Under the pieces are notes generated by a model, which was not told the DNA's origin, did no database searches, and was given only the letters and a program-made list of their open reading frames with translations. The position numbers were made by a program, and so were the translations under genes. 64,000 nucleotides of DNA, taken from contig JALNYU010000010.1 in NCBI GenBank assembly GCA_023229645.1, forward strand, positions 62,001-126,000, read 5' to 3'. The stretch's first letter is position 1; every line of letters begins with the position of its first letter. The DNA comes from Nevskia sp. Lineage in GTDB: Bacteria > Pseudomonadota > Gammaproteobacteria > Nevskiales > Nevskiaceae. This document shows, in pieces, positions 22,105-32,020 of this stretch.

Positions 22105-25100
22105 CTAGGCGCGCGCCGAGCGCGTGTTTGGTTCGCCTGCTGGTGGGGTCGATGATGTGATCAGTTCCAATTCGCCGCGCGCTATCAAGCCCGCACGGTC
22201 GTTCCGCAGCTTATCCATCAGCGCCGCTGTTGGCGCCTTATTCTTAAAGTGGAACGTGGCCCAACCGTTCCGGCCCGAACCTTTGACGTGATAAAGGGCG
22301 TTATCAGCCAGTTCGATTAGCTTTTGCCAGTCCAAATCCGGCGGCGTGTTGTGCAGCGGATATTCGGAAAAGCCGACTGAGCAGGTGAGATGCAAGGGCA
22401 GTGGCGTGCCGACATCGAATGGGTGCCCCGCGATCACTGTGCAAATACGCGAGATATAGGCTGTTGCATGCTGCCGCGGCAGTGGCCGCGAGACGATCAA
22501 GAATTCCTCGCCACCCCAGCGGGTTACGTAGTCGCCAATGCGGACTAAATCCGTCAGCAGCGTACTGAATTGCTGCAGCACCATATCGCCGCCACCGTGA
22601 CCGTGGCTGTCGTTGATGCGCTTGAAGTGATCGATATCGACGAGTGCAAACAGCAAGATATCGCCTTCATCGCAGCAGTCGGCACTGTTACGGCGATAAA
22701 AGCCCAGGTCCTGCGGCAGCTGATTCAACAGATACCGGCGGTTCAGCAGGCCGGTTAACGGATCGGTGTAGCTCGCGGTTTCGAGTTGCTGATTGGCAAG
22801 CGCCAAGGCGTCGGTGCGTTCGGAAACCAACCGTTCGAGTTCTAAACGTCGCCGCGTGAGCGCGCGCAATTGCCAGCGGTGGCCGCCGTAAACCAGAGTT
22901 ACGAAGAGCAAGCCGATGACGACATAAAACCACGCGGTTTCATGAAAACGTGGGGCGATATGGAAATGCAGCATGGCTGGCGTTGGGTTCCAGACGCCGG
23001 CATTGTTGGCGCCGCGAACTTCGAAGACATAGTCGCCGGGCGGCAGGTTGGTGTAGTCGACATAACGCGTCAGCGTGTTTTTCAACGGCCGCCATTCATG
23101 GTCGTAGCCTTCAAGCCGGTACTGCAATTCGACCGCATACGGATCTTGGAAGCTCAGCGCAGTGAATTTGAAGCTGAGATCACGAGAGGCGGCCGGCAAC
23201 TGCTGGTGGTTCAGCGTCGCAGCGTTCCACGTTCTGCTGTTGTTGGCCACGCTTTCAATGACGACCGATGGCGGCACCGGGTTATATGCAATCAGCCCGG
23301 TTGGAATCGCCAGGACGCCATCACGCGTGGGCAGCCACAGTGTTTCGTTGCGGATATAGCCCTTGCTATTGCCGGCGCCATTGCAACATTCACCTTTTTG
23401 GCCGGTACTGCGTGCACCTAATTCGTTGCCGAGCGTTTCAGCGCGGACCGAGGGCTGTAAGCCGTTGGGCCGCCAATGCAGATCGTCGAGTAGCGCACGA
23501 TAGACGCCGCGAATGCCCGAGACCCACAGATAGCCGTTGTCGTCGTGGGTTATAAAAAAAGCCGAATTCTGCGGCAGGCCATTGTTGTGATTGAACTCGA
23601 CCCAATGCCCGGCATCGTCGACAAACAGTTGCTCGGTTGTGGTGCCAACAACCAGCCTGCCGTCGGGGAGCTCATGAATTGCGGTGACGTCGATATCAGC
23701 CGGTAGATTGCCGTCACCGAGCATGCGGATGCGCCCGTCGGAAAATTCCGCGAGGCCATATTGCGTGCCGAGCAACAGCCGTCCGCCGGGTGTTTCATAG
23801 ATCAAGCGGACGCTGGGATCGGTGAGGCCACTGGCCTCGCCGTAGCGGGTCAGGCTGTTATCCGCGTAGCGGTATAAGCCGTTCGAGGTTGCCAGCCAAA
23901 GGCGCTTAAGGTGATCGCGATAGATGCCGTTGATGCGCAGGCCTTCCAGCGCCGAAAACGCTGGCGGAATTTCCAGCTTGCCGTGGCGCAAAACCGCGGC
24001 ACCGTGCAGGGTGCCGAGCCAGACTTGGTCGGGCTCGACGAGCAGCGAATAGACGTTTGGATCGGGTAGGGCGGTGCCCTGGACGATGCTATGAAAACGG
24101 CCATTCTCGAGCATGCACAGGCCGTTATCGGTGCCGACCCAAACACGGCCTTCGCTATCGTGATCAAGCGACCAAACAAGCGGTGTGATCAGGCCTTCCT
24201 GAATGCTGAAGCGGGTCGTTAAGCCGCTCCACAGGCGGCTCAAGCCGCGGGTGCGGCTGCCGAGCCAAAGATTGCCTTCGCGATCTTCAAACGCCGTCAG
24301 ATAATCCCAACGGGCGCCCATGCGGTCGTTGTCGATCTGTTCCGTAACTACGCCGTCACGGACCCGGCTTAAGCCATTTTGATCGCCGACCCAGAGGTTG
24401 CGATCGCGGTCTTCGAACAACATGCCGATCGCCGAATTGGCTAGCGGGCTGTCGGCGGCATAGCGATGCCAGCCACTGCTGGTGCGATAGAACAAACCGG
24501 CGCTAGTCCCGGCCCAGATGCGCCGCGCAATGCCGTCGCCGGTCGTCGCCAAATGGAGAACGGTGTCGTGTAAGCCAAGGCCGGGCAGTGTTTCGAGTTG
24601 GCTGTCGCCGTCTTGTACGTGATAGACGCCGCCCCAGCCGCCCAGCCAGCGCTCGTTCCCGGATTCGATCAGCGTATACAGCGGGCTGGTCGTCGCGGTA
24701 TCGGCGACCAACTGGTTGCCGACGACGCGATAAAGCCCGGTTGTCGTCGCAGCATAGACTTCGCCGTTGCTCGACGGCAGCACCGCTTGTACGTCTAATT
24801 CCAGCGCCGCATTCCCGGCCCGCTGCGGGACTAGCTTGGTGAAATGATTGTTCTGGTAGTAGGCAAGGCCTTTTTGCGTTGCAACCCAAAGGCGGCCTTG
24901 ATTATCCGAACGCAGTGCTTGGATCAGCCCGCCGGGCAGCTCGGTGTCGTTTGATGGCGTGTACGTCGTGAAATGCACGCCGTCAAAGCGCGCTAGCCCA
25001 CCAAGTGTTCCGACCCAGATGTAGCCTGCGGGATCTTGCGCAATCGCCGATACCGAAATCTGCGGCAGGCCTTGCTCGATCGACCAGTTGTCGCGAACGT

Positions 25101-25224
25101 AGTTATGAAAGGCTTTATTGCCGTCCAGCGCGAAAACTGCGCTGCTCCACAGGCACAGCAACGCTACCAGCGGCAGATGTCGCCAGCGCCGGATGCAGCT
25201 AGCCCATAAAGAATCAGATGCCAT
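22105..25224 (-). CDS. two-component-regulator propeller sensor with diguanylate cyclase domain
   Basis: 1039 residues. Signal/anchor (LPLVALLCLWSSAVFA), then many Reg_prop repeats forming two beta-propellers (about 40-640; recurrent IWVGTxxGLxR), a Y_Y_Y domain (about 680-755; YRLEGYDHEWRPL), a membrane helix (WFYVVIGLLFVTLVYGG), a coiled coil and a C-terminal GGDEF domain. The active site GGEEF is intact and the RxxD inhibitory site (RIGD) is present five residues before it. It should make cyclic di-GMP in response to a periplasmic ligand, a topology like BACON/HTCS sensors with a cyclase output. Confidence 0.92.
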   Translation of the reverse strand: MASDSLWASCIRRWRHLPLVALLCLWSSAVFALDGNKAFHNYVRDNWSIEQGLPQISVSAIAQDPAGYIWVGTLGGLARFDGVHFTTYTPSNDTELPGGLIQALRSDNQGRLWVATQKGLAYYQNNHFTKLVPQRAGNAALELDVQAVLPSSNGEVYAATTTGLYRVVGNQLVADTATTSPLYTLIESGNERWLGGWGGVYHVQDGDSQLETLPGLGLHDTVLHLATTGDGIARRIWAGTSAGLFYRTSSGWHRYAADSPLANSAIGMLFEDRDRNLWVGDQNGLSRVRDGVVTEQIDNDRMGARWDYLTAFEDREGNLWLGSRTRGLSRLWSGLTTRFSIQEGLITPLVWSLDHDSEGRVWVGTDNGLCMLENGRFHSIVQGTALPDPNVYSLLVEPDQVWLGTLHGAAVLRHGKLEIPPAFSALEGLRINGIYRDHLKRLWLATSNGLYRYADNSLTRYGEASGLTDPSVRLIYETPGGRLLLGTQYGLAEFSDGRIRMLGDGNLPADIDVTAIHELPDGRLVVGTTTEQLFVDDAGHWVEFNHNNGLPQNSAFFITHDDNGYLWVSGIRGVYRALLDDLHWRPNGLQPSVRAETLGNELGARSTGQKGECCNGAGNSKGYIRNETLWLPTRDGVLAIPTGLIAYNPVPPSVVIESVANNSRTWNAATLNHQQLPAASRDLSFKFTALSFQDPYAVELQYRLEGYDHEWRPLKNTLTRYVDYTNLPPGDYVFEVRGANNAGVWNPTPAMLHFHIAPRFHETAWFYVVIGLLFVTLVYGGHRWQLRALTRRRLELERLVSERTDALALANQQLETASYTDPLTGLLNRRYLLNQLPQDLGFYRRNSADCCDEGDILLFALVDIDHFKRINDSHGHGGGDMVLQQFSTLLTDLVRIGDYVTRWGGEEFLIVSRPLPRQHATAYISRICTVIAGHPFDVGTPLPLHLTCSVGFSEYPLHNTPPDLDWQKLIELADNALYHVKGSGRNGWATFHFKNKAPTAALMDKLRNDRAGLIARGELELITSSTPPAGEPNTRSARA

Positions 25225-25601
25225 AGCACCGATTTGCGTTATTCAATCCCATCCAAGGTGTGTCTGTAGTGGCCTCTACAACTACGACTGACGCGGTATC
25301 AGACCGTTTCCATCCTTGAATTAGCAAATCCAGATTTCGCGGCCCGAACCCGACTCCTGCTCCCTGCAAGGCCAAAATAATCCGAAATGAATAACTTAAA
25401 GCCCATTATCAAAACGTATTTTGAGCGCTTTCTCCGAATATTTCCTGTGTTGCTAGAACTAATTAGGCCACCCCCGGTTAATGGCCTGTAAAGCCGGGGA
25501 ATTTTTCGTCAATACAGCAGCGTATAGTGAATTCAAATAAGGCTTTCCCGCGCTTTTTTCGCGCGAAACGGAACAGCCGATTACCGTCTTCCTAAGCACT
25601 T
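25225..25601. other. divergent intergenic region
   Basis: No gene seen. AT-richer than its surroundings, between the divergent sensor and thioesterase genes. An inverted repeat CCCCGG...CCGGGG near 25473-25500 is followed by AATTTTT, and TATAGT near 25526 could be a -10 element for the thioesterase gene, though no good -35 is visible. Confidence 0.35.
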
Positions 25602-26402
25602 ATGTGGGGCCTTATGTTATTTAGCGAAATTATTAATTCTTTATCGGCATATGAGAACGGCTATCGCGCGTCTATCCCAGATGACTGGCTACAAGGCCGC
25701 AGTTGCTTCGGTGGCTTACAAACTGCGTTGGCTGTTGCCGCAATGCGTAAGGTATTGCCGGAGGCGCCGCCGTTGCGTTGTGTGCAAACAACGTTTTTAG
25801 CGCCGGTTCCGGCCGGTTTTGTTGCAATAGAAGCCCGAATTTTGCGCACTGGCCGTTCGGCAACCCATGTCGAGGCGCGACTCTACGACGGTGATCAACT
25901 TGCCTGCTTGGTGATTGCCGTGTTCGGTGTGGCGCGCAGCTCAATCGTGACGATTGAGCATCCGCTGTTGATGATCGAAAAGAGCGCCGAGCAATCGCGA
26001 GAATTGCCGTATGTGCCTGGCATCGCGCCGGCTTTTATTCAGCACATGCGGTTTCGCTGGGCTGAAGGCGGGTTCCCGTTCTCGGGTAGCGCCGAGGCGA
26101 TGACGCGGGTTTATGTTGAAGTTCGCAATGAACCGACGATCACGGAGTCGCACGTGATCGCGCTGGCAGATAGCATTCCGACGCCGGCATTGTCGCTATT
26201 CAACAAGCCAACGCCTGCCAGTTCCTTGACCTGGATGCTGGAATTCCTCAGTGACGACCTCAACACGCCCACCGCGCCTTGGTTGATGGATGCGCAGGTG
26301 ACCGCCGGCCACGGCGGTTATTTATCGCAAACGGCCACGTTGTGGAGCGCCGAGCGCAAGGCGATCTGCTTGAGCCGGCAAAGCGTGGTTGTTTTTGGCT
26401 AA
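25602..26402 (+). CDS. acyl-CoA thioesterase family protein (TesB-like double hotdog)
   Basis: 266 residues from ATG 25602, or 262 from ATG 25614, which has a slightly better ribosome context. The N-terminal half (YRASIPDDWLQGRSCFGGLQ, TALAVAAMRKVLP) and C-terminal half (TPTAPWLMDAQVTAGHGGYL, SQTATLWSAERKAICLSRQS) are the two hotdog repeats of TesB/4HBT_3 proteins, which hydrolyse acyl-CoA thioesters. Chain-length preference cannot be read from the sequence. Transcribed toward serA, about 100 bp away. Confidence 0.82.
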   Translation: MWGLMLFSEIINSLSAYENGYRASIPDDWLQGRSCFGGLQTALAVAAMRKVLPEAPPLRCVQTTFLAPVPAGFVAIEARILRTGRSATHVEARLYDGDQLACLVIAVFGVARSSIVTIEHPLLMIEKSAEQSRELPYVPGIAPAFIQHMRFRWAEGGFPFSGSAEAMTRVYVEVRNEPTITESHVIALADSIPTPALSLFNKPTPASSLTWMLEFLSDDLNTPTAPWLMDAQVTAGHGGYLSQTATLWSAERKAICLSRQSVVVFG

Positions 26403-26498
26403 AAATCTGGCTGCGGCCCCGAACGCTCGGTCGCTGGGCGCCCGGGGCCATTGCTGGCATCATTGCGCGCCGCTTTTTCCGCGGCGGAGCCAAAGACC

Positions 26499-27734
26499 AT
26501 GAAGAAAACCTCTTTTCCGAAGCAAGGCATCAAAGTGCTGCTGCTCGAAGGCCTCGCACAGACCGCAGTTGAGCACTTCCGAGCCGCCGGCTATTCCAAC
26601 ATCGAATATCACGATAAATCGCTGTCCGAATCGGCATTGATCGACGCGATTTCTGACGCGCATATCGTCGGCATTCGCTCGCGCAGCTATTTGACGGCGG
26701 ACGTTTTTGAACACGCGCGGCGCTTGATGGCGGTCGGCTGTTTCTGTATCGGCACCAATCAGGTTGATCTCGATGCCGCCCAGGTGCGCGGCATCCCGGT
26801 ATTTAATGCACCGTATTCGAATACGCGCAGCGTTGCCGAACTCGTGATCGCTGAGGCGATCATGATGATGCGCCGCATCCCGGAAAAGAGTGCTGAATGT
26901 CACCGCGGTGGCTGGTCGAAATCCGCCGTTGGCAGCTTTGAAGTGCGCGGCAAGACGCTAGGCCTGATCGGTTACGGCCATATCGGAACGCAGGTTGGCG
27001 TGCTTGCCGAGTCGCTCGGCATGCGCGTGATTTATCACGATATCGAAACCAAGCTCGCGCTTGGCAACGCGATGCCCGCGGCCGGTCTCGGCGACTTGCT
27101 GACCCGTTCCGACATTGTCTCGCTGCATGTTCCAGAAACGCCGGCGACTAAGCTGATGTTCGGCGCCGCCGAGTTGGAAAAGATGAAGCCAGGCGCGGTG
27201 TTGATCAACGCCTCGCGCGGTACCGTCGTCGATATCGACGCACTGGCGGCGGCACTACGCAGCAAGCACCTCGGCGGCGCGGCGGTGGACGTATTCCCGG
27301 CCGAGCCGAAAGGCAATAACGATCCGTTTGTTTCGCCGTTGATCGGCATGGACAACGTGATTTTGACGCCGCATATCGGCGGCAGCACGCTGGAAGCGCA
27401 AGAAAATATCGGCCTTGAAGTCGCCGCGAAACTCGTGCGTTATAGCGACAACGGCTCGACACTCTCAGCGGTGAATTTTCCGGAAGTGTCGCTACCGGAG
27501 CACCCGAACAGCCACCGGCTGCTGCATATTCACGAAAATCGGCCGGGTATGTTGTCGCGAATCAATGAATTGGCATCGAAAGGCAACATCAATATCGAAG
27601 GTCAGTATCTGCAGACCAGCGGCAAGATCGGTTATGTCGTCATCGATATCGATACCGCCGAAGATCAGGCTGAGCTGATCAAGAGCGGCCTCGCCGCCAT
27701 TCCCGGCACCTTGCGTACGCGGCTCCTGTACTAA
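26499..27734 (+). CDS. serA: D-3-phosphoglycerate dehydrogenase
   Basis: 411 residues from ATG 26499, close to E. coli SerA (410). First step of serine synthesis: oxidises 3-phosphoglycerate with NAD. NAD-binding GLIGYGHIGTQVG, catalytic Arg in INASRGTVVD, Glu in VDVFPAEP and His in LTPHIGGSTLEAQ are all present. The C-terminal ACT domain (about 335-411; LHIHENRPGMLSRINEL) allows feedback by serine. The frame is open 16 codons upstream, but this start fits the family. Confidence 0.95.
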   Translation: MKKTSFPKQGIKVLLLEGLAQTAVEHFRAAGYSNIEYHDKSLSESALIDAISDAHIVGIRSRSYLTADVFEHARRLMAVGCFCIGTNQVDLDAAQVRGIPVFNAPYSNTRSVAELVIAEAIMMMRRIPEKSAECHRGGWSKSAVGSFEVRGKTLGLIGYGHIGTQVGVLAESLGMRVIYHDIETKLALGNAMPAAGLGDLLTRSDIVSLHVPETPATKLMFGAAELEKMKPGAVLINASRGTVVDIDALAAALRSKHLGGAAVDVFPAEPKGNNDPFVSPLIGMDNVILTPHIGGSTLEAQENIGLEVAAKLVRYSDNGSTLSAVNFPEVSLPEHPNSHRLLHIHENRPGMLSRINELASKGNINIEGQYLQTSGKIGYVVIDIDTAEDQAELIKSGLAAIPGTLRTRLLY

Positions 27735-27760
27735 GCCGTGTCGCCATTGGAGAAAATGCG

Positions 27761-29719
27761 ATGAAGGACGCCGCCTCGCGCTGCGTTGCCCCGTTCGGCG
27801 CTTGGCGGTCACCGATCACGCCGGATGCAATTGTCGCGGAGTCGGTGCGGCTCGGCCAAGTTGCGATTGACGGCAGCACGATTTATTGGATTGAGGGGCG
27901 GCCGCAGGAGCGGGGGCGGAGCGTGCTGGTTCGGCGGACTGCGGATGGCACCACGCATGACATCACGCCAGCGCGTTGCAGTGTCCGTAGCGGCGTACAC
28001 GAATATGGCGGCGGCAGTTTTGTCGTTGTCGATGGCACGGTCTATTTCACCGATTTCGCCGACCACGCGCTTTATCGCTTAAACGCCGACGGCGATGCTA
28101 CGGATGTCGTCGTTGCCGCCGGACAGCGCTTTGCTGACTTGGTATTTGACGCCCCGCGTCAACGCCTGATCGCGGTCTGTGAGGACCATAGCGCGGGCGG
28201 CGAGCCGGTGACGACGCTGGTCGCAATCGATCTCAATCCCGATCTCGGCGCAGAGCATGGCCCAATCATGCTCGCCGCTGGCGCCGATTTTTATGCATCG
28301 CCGCGCCTGAGTCCGGATGGCCAACAGATTGCTTGGCTCACCTGGCAGCACCCGAATATGCCGTGGGACGGCACCACGCTCTGGCTCGGTCGCTTCGACG
28401 CCAGCGGCGCGATCGTCGATGTGGTCTTGGTTGCTGGCGGCGTGGACGAGTCGATTTTCCAGCCGCAGTGGTCGCCGTCTGGCGATTTGGTGTTTGTGTC
28501 GGATCGCAGTGGTTGGTGGAATTTATACCGCTGGCGCAACGGCGCGGCGCAGCCGCTCTACCCGATGGCCGCTGAATTTGGCGAGCCGCAGTGGGAATTC
28601 GCGATGTCGCGCTACGGCTTTACGGCCGATGGCGGCATTGTCTGCAGTTACATCCGCAACGGCGAAGCTTATCTCGCGCGGCTTGATCCTGATCGCGGCA
28701 CCTTGCAAGAAATCCCGACGCCATTCCGCGAGATTAAGGAATTGCAGGTTGGCGATGGTTTCGTCGCCTTTCTCGGCGGTTCACCGAGTGAGGCGCGCTC
28801 GCTGGTGCGGCTTGATCTTGCTGGTGGCCAGACCGAAGTATTGCGCCGCGGCAGCGGCTTGAGCGTCGATCCTGGGTATTTGTCGTCCGCACAGGCGATC
28901 GCGTTCCCAACGACCGACGGTAAAACTGCCCACGCTTTTTTTTATGCGGCTGGGAATCGCGATTGCACCGCACCAGCGAGCGATAAACCACCGCTGCTCG
29001 TACTGAGTCATGGCGGACCCACCAGCCAAGCGACGGCGACGTTTAATCCGATGGTGCAGTTTTGGACCAGCCGCGGTTTCGGCGTGGTTGACGTCAATTA
29101 CGGCGGTAGCAGCGGCTACGGCCGCGAGTACCGGCGGCGTTTGAACGGCAACTGGGGCATCGTCGATATCGACGATTGCGTTAACGCCGCCCGTTATCTC
29201 GTCGCGCAGGGGCTGGCGGACGAAAAGCGCCTTGCGATTCGCGGCGGCAGTGCTGGCGGCTACACCACGCTCGGCGCGCTGACGTTCCGCGATTACTTCA
29301 AAGCCGGCGCGAGTTATTACGGCGTTGGTGATCTCGAAGTGCTGGCACGGGATACGCACAAGTTTGAATCGCGCTATCTCGATAGTTTGATCGGCCCGTA
29401 TCCCGAGGAAAAAGCCTTGTACGCTGCGCGTTCGCCGATCAATGCCACCGACCGCTTATCCAGTGCCTTGATTTTGTTCCAGGGCCTGGAAGACAAAGTG
29501 GTGCCGCCGAACCAATCGCAGATGATGTTCGACGCCGTCAAGAAAAAAGGCTTGCCGGTTGCCTACTTGCCGTTCGCCAATGAACAACACGGGTTCCGTG
29601 CTGCGGCGACGATCAAGCGCTGTCTTGAAGCTGAGTTGTATTTCTACGGCAAAGTTTTTGGCTTTACGCCGGCTGACGTCATTGCGCCGATTGTCATCGA
29701 AAATCTGCCGACCGCGTAG
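27761..29719 (+). CDS. S9 family peptidase (acylaminoacyl-peptidase/oligopeptidase type)
   Basis: 652 residues. An N-terminal beta-propeller (about 25-370) covers a C-terminal alpha/beta-hydrolase domain. Catalytic Ser lies in RGGSAGGYTTL (GxSxGG), oxyanion features in LVLSHGGPTSQA and YGGSSGYGREYRR, Asp region in FQGLEDKVVPPNQ and His in NEQHGFR. No signal peptide, so cytoplasmic cleavage of short peptides is likely. Follows serA by 26 bases and precedes the MpaB-type oxygenase by 12, suggesting co-transcription. Confidence 0.92.
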   Translation: MKDAASRCVAPFGAWRSPITPDAIVAESVRLGQVAIDGSTIYWIEGRPQERGRSVLVRRTADGTTHDITPARCSVRSGVHEYGGGSFVVVDGTVYFTDFADHALYRLNADGDATDVVVAAGQRFADLVFDAPRQRLIAVCEDHSAGGEPVTTLVAIDLNPDLGAEHGPIMLAAGADFYASPRLSPDGQQIAWLTWQHPNMPWDGTTLWLGRFDASGAIVDVVLVAGGVDESIFQPQWSPSGDLVFVSDRSGWWNLYRWRNGAAQPLYPMAAEFGEPQWEFAMSRYGFTADGGIVCSYIRNGEAYLARLDPDRGTLQEIPTPFREIKELQVGDGFVAFLGGSPSEARSLVRLDLAGGQTEVLRRGSGLSVDPGYLSSAQAIAFPTTDGKTAHAFFYAAGNRDCTAPASDKPPLLVLSHGGPTSQATATFNPMVQFWTSRGFGVVDVNYGGSSGYGREYRRRLNGNWGIVDIDDCVNAARYLVAQGLADEKRLAIRGGSAGGYTTLGALTFRDYFKAGASYYGVGDLEVLARDTHKFESRYLDSLIGPYPEEKALYAARSPINATDRLSSALILFQGLEDKVVPPNQSQMMFDAVKKKGLPVAYLPFANEQHGFRAAATIKRCLEAELYFYGKVFGFTPADVIAPIVIENLPTA

Positions 29720-29731
29720 GCAGGTGCGCCG

Positions 29732-30664
29732 GTGAACACCATCCGCAAGATCTTGCTGCCGGCGCTCACTGCACCGGCGCGCGCGCGGCTGCGCAGCTGG
29801 GTCTTGAGTGTGTTGCAGCGTGGCGAAGGTCCAAGCATCGACTATGACGCGCCGCTCGGTGATCGCGGTTTGTTCGGGCCGGAAAGCGTCACTTGGCGCA
29901 TCCATAGCGACTTCCCCGGCATGATGGCTGGCGGCGTGTGCGCGTTGATGCTGCAAACGCTACATCCGCTGGCTTTGGCCGGGGTTTGGGATCACTCCAG
30001 TTTTCGCACCGATATTCTCGGCCGTCTGCGTCGGACGACGACGTTCGTCGCCGCCACCACCTACGCGCCGACCGCCGCCGCCGAGCGGCTGATCGCTCGC
30101 GTTCGTGGCATCCACGGCCAAGTGACTGGCTTCGCTGAAGACGGCCGCGCTTACGATGCTAACGATCCGCGCTTGCTGACCTGGGTGCATACAACGGAAA
30201 TGCTCAGTTTTCTGCGCGGCTACCAGCGTTATCGCAACGCCGAACTGCCGCGCACGCTGCAAGATCGTTACTTCGCCGAAACCAGCCGCATCGCTGAAGC
30301 GCTGGGGGCAGAAGGCGTGCCGAAATCGGTTGCCGAAGTCGACGCGTATTTCGCTGAGGTTCAGCCGTCGCTGACGTTTGGCGCGCGCTCCGCCGCAGTG
30401 CTGGAGGTCTTGGCCGGCATGGCCTTGCCGATTCCGCTCGCGGGTGTTTCGCGGCACTTATTTCTCGGCGCCGGCGCCGCGTTGCTGCCAACTTGGGCGC
30501 AGCAACTCATTCCGCGGCCGCGCTTGCAGCGGCTGCGCGACGAAGCCGCCGCGCGCAGTTTGAACACACTCGGGCCGGTATTTCGTGCCGCGTTAAAGGA
30601 AGGCGTAGCGGCGCGCTCGTGTCGGCGTATCGGCGTTGAGCCGACGATCCTGCAGCATTTCTAA
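29732..30664 (+). CDS. oxygenase MpaB family protein (DUF2236)
   Basis: 310 residues from GTG 29732. The DUF2236/MpaB-like pattern is clear: VTWRIHSDFPGMMAGGVCAL, LMLQTLHPLALAGVWDHS, a GIHGQVTG His motif, and the LLTWVHTTEMLSFL segment with conserved His. The family includes Lcp-like and MpaB haem proteins that cleave or oxidise isoprenoid chains. The substrate is unknown here. It closely follows the S9 peptidase gene. Confidence 0.85.
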   Translation: MNTIRKILLPALTAPARARLRSWVLSVLQRGEGPSIDYDAPLGDRGLFGPESVTWRIHSDFPGMMAGGVCALMLQTLHPLALAGVWDHSSFRTDILGRLRRTTTFVAATTYAPTAAAERLIARVRGIHGQVTGFAEDGRAYDANDPRLLTWVHTTEMLSFLRGYQRYRNAELPRTLQDRYFAETSRIAEALGAEGVPKSVAEVDAYFAEVQPSLTFGARSAAVLEVLAGMALPIPLAGVSRHLFLGAGAALLPTWAQQLIPRPRLQRLRDEAAARSLNTLGPVFRAALKEGVAARSCRRIGVEPTILQHF

Positions 30665-30838
30665 GCGCGTTTGGGCACCGCTTGGAGACGAATGCAGAGG
30701 CACGATTGCTGTCGGCCTACGCGCCGATTTTCTTTCGTTTTTCCCTCTATTTAGCGCTGCCGCCGCCGCTGATTCTGCGCATTCGCTAAACTTAGCCGCT
30801 GGCCATGGCGCCAGCTTCTCCTTGCGGTCTTCACACTG

Positions 30839-32020
30839 ATGAACGATTTCAACGATTGGGGCCCCGCGACACTAGGCATCCGCGCGGCAGAGCCACGCAC
30901 GGAAGAGCGAGAACACTCTGCGGCGGTGCACTTAACATCTTCGTTCGTGTACAGCAGCGCTGCGCAAGCCGCCGCGGTGTTTGCCGGCGAAGAGCCTGGC
31001 AATGTCTATTCGCGATTCACAAACCCGACTGTGCGCGCCTTCGAGCAACGGCTCGCGGCGATGGAAGGTGGCGACTCCTGCGTTGCAACGGCGAGCGGCA
31101 TGTCGGCGATATTGGCGATGGCGATGGCGCTGTTGAAAGCCGGCGATCACATTTTGGCGTCGCGAACCTTATTCGGCTCGACGATCAATCTATTCAATAA
31201 TGTGCTCGGCAAATTCGGCGTCGATATCACCTATGTCGATCCTTCTGATTTGCCGGCCTGGGGCAGCGCGCTGCGCCCGAACACGCGGCTGCTGTTTGTC
31301 GAGACGCCGAATAATCCGTTGACCGAAATCACCGATATTCGCGCGCTGGCGGACATCGCCCACGGCGCCGGTGCGCTGCTCTGTGTCGATAACTGCTTCT
31401 TGTCGCCGGTGCTGCAACAGCCGCTGAAGCTGGGCGCAGATCTGGTTGTGCATTCGGCAACGAAATATCTCGACGGCCAAGGCCGCTGTGTTGGCGGTGC
31501 GGTAGTCGGCGATGCGCAGCGGGTTGGCAAGGATGTCTTTGGGTTCCTCCGCACCGCCGGGCCGAGCATGAGCCCGTTCAACGCCTGGGTATTCCTAAAA
31601 GGCTTGGAAACGCTGAGCTTGCGGATGTATGCGCACTGCGCGAGTGCGCAAACGTTAGCGGAATGGCTATGTGGGCAGCCAGGCATTGAACGCGTGTTCT
31701 ATCCGGGCTTGCAAGACCATCCGCAGCACGTGCTCGCAAAGCGCCAGCAGAAAGCATTTGGCGGCATCGTTTCGTTCCAGGTCGCGGGCGGGCGGGAGGC
31801 GGCTTGGCGGGTGATCGACGCGGTCAAGATGATTTCGATCACCGCCAATCTCGGCGATACCCGCACGACGATTACGCATCCGGCGACAACCACCCACGGC
31901 CGCATTTCACCTGAGGCGCGCCGCCTAGCCGGCATTACCGAAGGTTTGATCCGGGTTGCGGTGGGCTTGGAAGACATTGCCGATATCCAAGCCGATCTTG
32001 CACGCGGATTGTCGGCTTGA
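30839..32020 (+). CDS. metZ: O-succinylhomoserine sulfhydrylase
   Basis: 393 residues of the Cys/Met PLP family, with features of MetZ: TLGIRAAEPRTEEREHSAA, SSFVYSSAAQAAAVFAGEE, YSRFTNPTVRAFEQRLAAME, FVETPNNPLTEI, and the PLP lysine in VHSATKYLDGQGRCVGG. MetZ makes homocysteine directly from O-succinylhomoserine and sulfide. The stop overlaps the TTG start of the NUDIX gene. No riboswitch is seen in 30665-30838. Confidence 0.93.
   Translation: MNDFNDWGPATLGIRAAEPRTEEREHSAAVHLTSSFVYSSAAQAAAVFAGEEPGNVYSRFTNPTVRAFEQRLAAMEGGDSCVATASGMSAILAMAMALLKAGDHILASRTLFGSTINLFNNVLGKFGVDITYVDPSDLPAWGSALRPNTRLLFVETPNNPLTEITDIRALADIAHGAGALLCVDNCFLSPVLQQPLKLGADLVVHSATKYLDGQGRCVGGAVVGDAQRVGKDVFGFLRTAGPSMSPFNAWVFLKGLETLSLRMYAHCASAQTLAEWLCGQPGIERVFYPGLQDHPQHVLAKRQQKAFGGIVSFQVAGGREAAWRVIDAVKMISITANLGDTRTTITHPATTTHGRISPEARRLAGITEGLIRVAVGLEDIADIQADLARGLSA

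Noticed and set aside
30665..30838. SAM-type riboswitch before metZ
   Set aside because: No characteristic conserved core or convincing stem arrangement is visible in the 174-base leader.
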